NCBI GenBank assembly: GCA_021797955.1
Contig: JAJZYV010000174.1
Coordinates: 1 to 5,086 of the forward strand
DNA from: Thermoplasmata archaeon
GTDB lineage: Archaea; Thermoplasmatota; Thermoplasmata; Thermoplasmatales; Thermoplasmataceae
Length of the DNA stretch: 5,086 bases
Reading direction: 5' to 3'
Shown here: positions 5,002 to 5,086 of the stretch, one piece after another
Numbering within the stretch: the stretch's first letter is position 1
Layout: each line of letters starts with the position of its first letter
Notes under the pieces: generated by a model
Seen by the model: the letters and a program-made list of their open reading frames with translations, nothing else
The model's database searches: none
What the model was told of the DNA's origin: nothing
Position numbers and translations under genes: made by a program

Positions 5002-5044
5002 ATGAGATCTGCAGTCTCACGCATAGCTTCTCTGCCACCTATCC
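4973..5044 (-). tRNA. tRNA-Cys (anticodon GCA)
   Basis: On the minus strand the sequence folds as a complete cloverleaf of 72 nt. The acceptor stem is GGATAGG/CCTATCC with 7 perfect pairs. The D-stem is GCA/TGC. The anticodon stem is TGAGA/TCTCA around loop CTGCAGA, giving anticodon GCA. The T-stem is TTGGG/CCCAA around loop TCCAAAT. The discriminator is U73, the base expected for tRNA-Cys, and no CCA is encoded. Two conserved tertiary positions are unusual: the D-loop AGAAGCTA appears to have A at position 18, and the T-loop has C at position 55 instead of U. The gene is convergent with the recombinase and overlaps it by 29 nt. It is probably the functional host gene rebuilt or kept by integration, though its odd loops leave a small chance that it is a degenerating copy. 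Confidence 0.92.
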
Positions 5045-5064
5045 GTTGTTACATATTGCAAATC

Positions 5065-5074
5065 TATATTTATT
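5065..5074 (-). promoter_or_regulatory. Predicted TATA box of tRNA-Cys
   Basis: AATAAATATA on the minus strand is centred about 25 nt before the first tRNA base at 5044, the usual archaeal distance. It supports an active promoter for the tRNA and places the host side of the junction to the right. Confidence 0.6.
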
Positions 5075-5086
5075 CTTTTCATTGGA

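Noticed and set aside
4709..5038. 109-aa minus-strand and 72-aa plus-strand ORFs in the GC-rich patch
   Set aside because: High GC removes stop codons from all frames here. Both overlap the recombinase catalytic motifs, and the minus-strand one also starts inside the tRNA.
1..5086. CRISPR array, insertion sequence or transposase
   Set aside because: No regularly spaced repeats and no transposase motifs were seen. The only recombinase is the tyrosine type beside the tRNA.

Overview
The window looks archaeal and most resembles the Thermoplasmatales or a related thermoplasmatal lineage. The DNA is AT-rich, with many AGG/AGA arginine and ATA isoleucine codons. TATA boxes sit about 25 bases before very short leaders, the tRNA-Cys has no encoded CCA, and the regulators are small RHH, zinc-ribbon and winged-helix proteins. 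This assignment is inference from style, not from a database match.

The layout fits one end of an element integrated into a tRNA gene. At the right edge a tRNA-Cys(GCA) gene lies on the minus strand (4973-5044), with its 3' end facing left. A complete tyrosine recombinase (4114-5001, plus strand) runs into that 3' end, and its last nine codons are read from the antisense of the tRNA. It is the third gene of a tightly coupled plus-strand operon: a 50-aa RHH-like protein (3798-3950), a 55-aa zinc-ribbon protein (3947-4114) and the recombinase. Start and stop codons overlap at both junctions. The two small genes were found by direct translation.

A 114-bp control region (3684-3797) separates this operon from a divergent minus-strand pair: a winged-helix regulator (3114-3683) overlapping, through ATGA, a membrane-anchored and probably glycosylated surface protein (2194-3117). 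The control region holds two opposed TATA boxes, a TTACGA-N10-TCGTAA palindrome and a 9-bp inverted pair near the two predicted transcription starts.

Further left, after a 114-bp gap with a long hairpin, lies a second minus-strand cluster. It contains a 299-aa protein of unknown function (1180-2079), a 57-aa ORF (1004-1177) filling the gap between its neighbours, and the N-terminal 337 residues of a type IIG (Eco57I-like) restriction-modification enzyme (1-1011, cut by the window edge). The tight packing suggests a defence cassette with two uncharacterised accessory proteins. No stretch over 300 bases lacks a gene. The far end of the element, with the expected duplicate of the tRNA 3' end, is not in the window.
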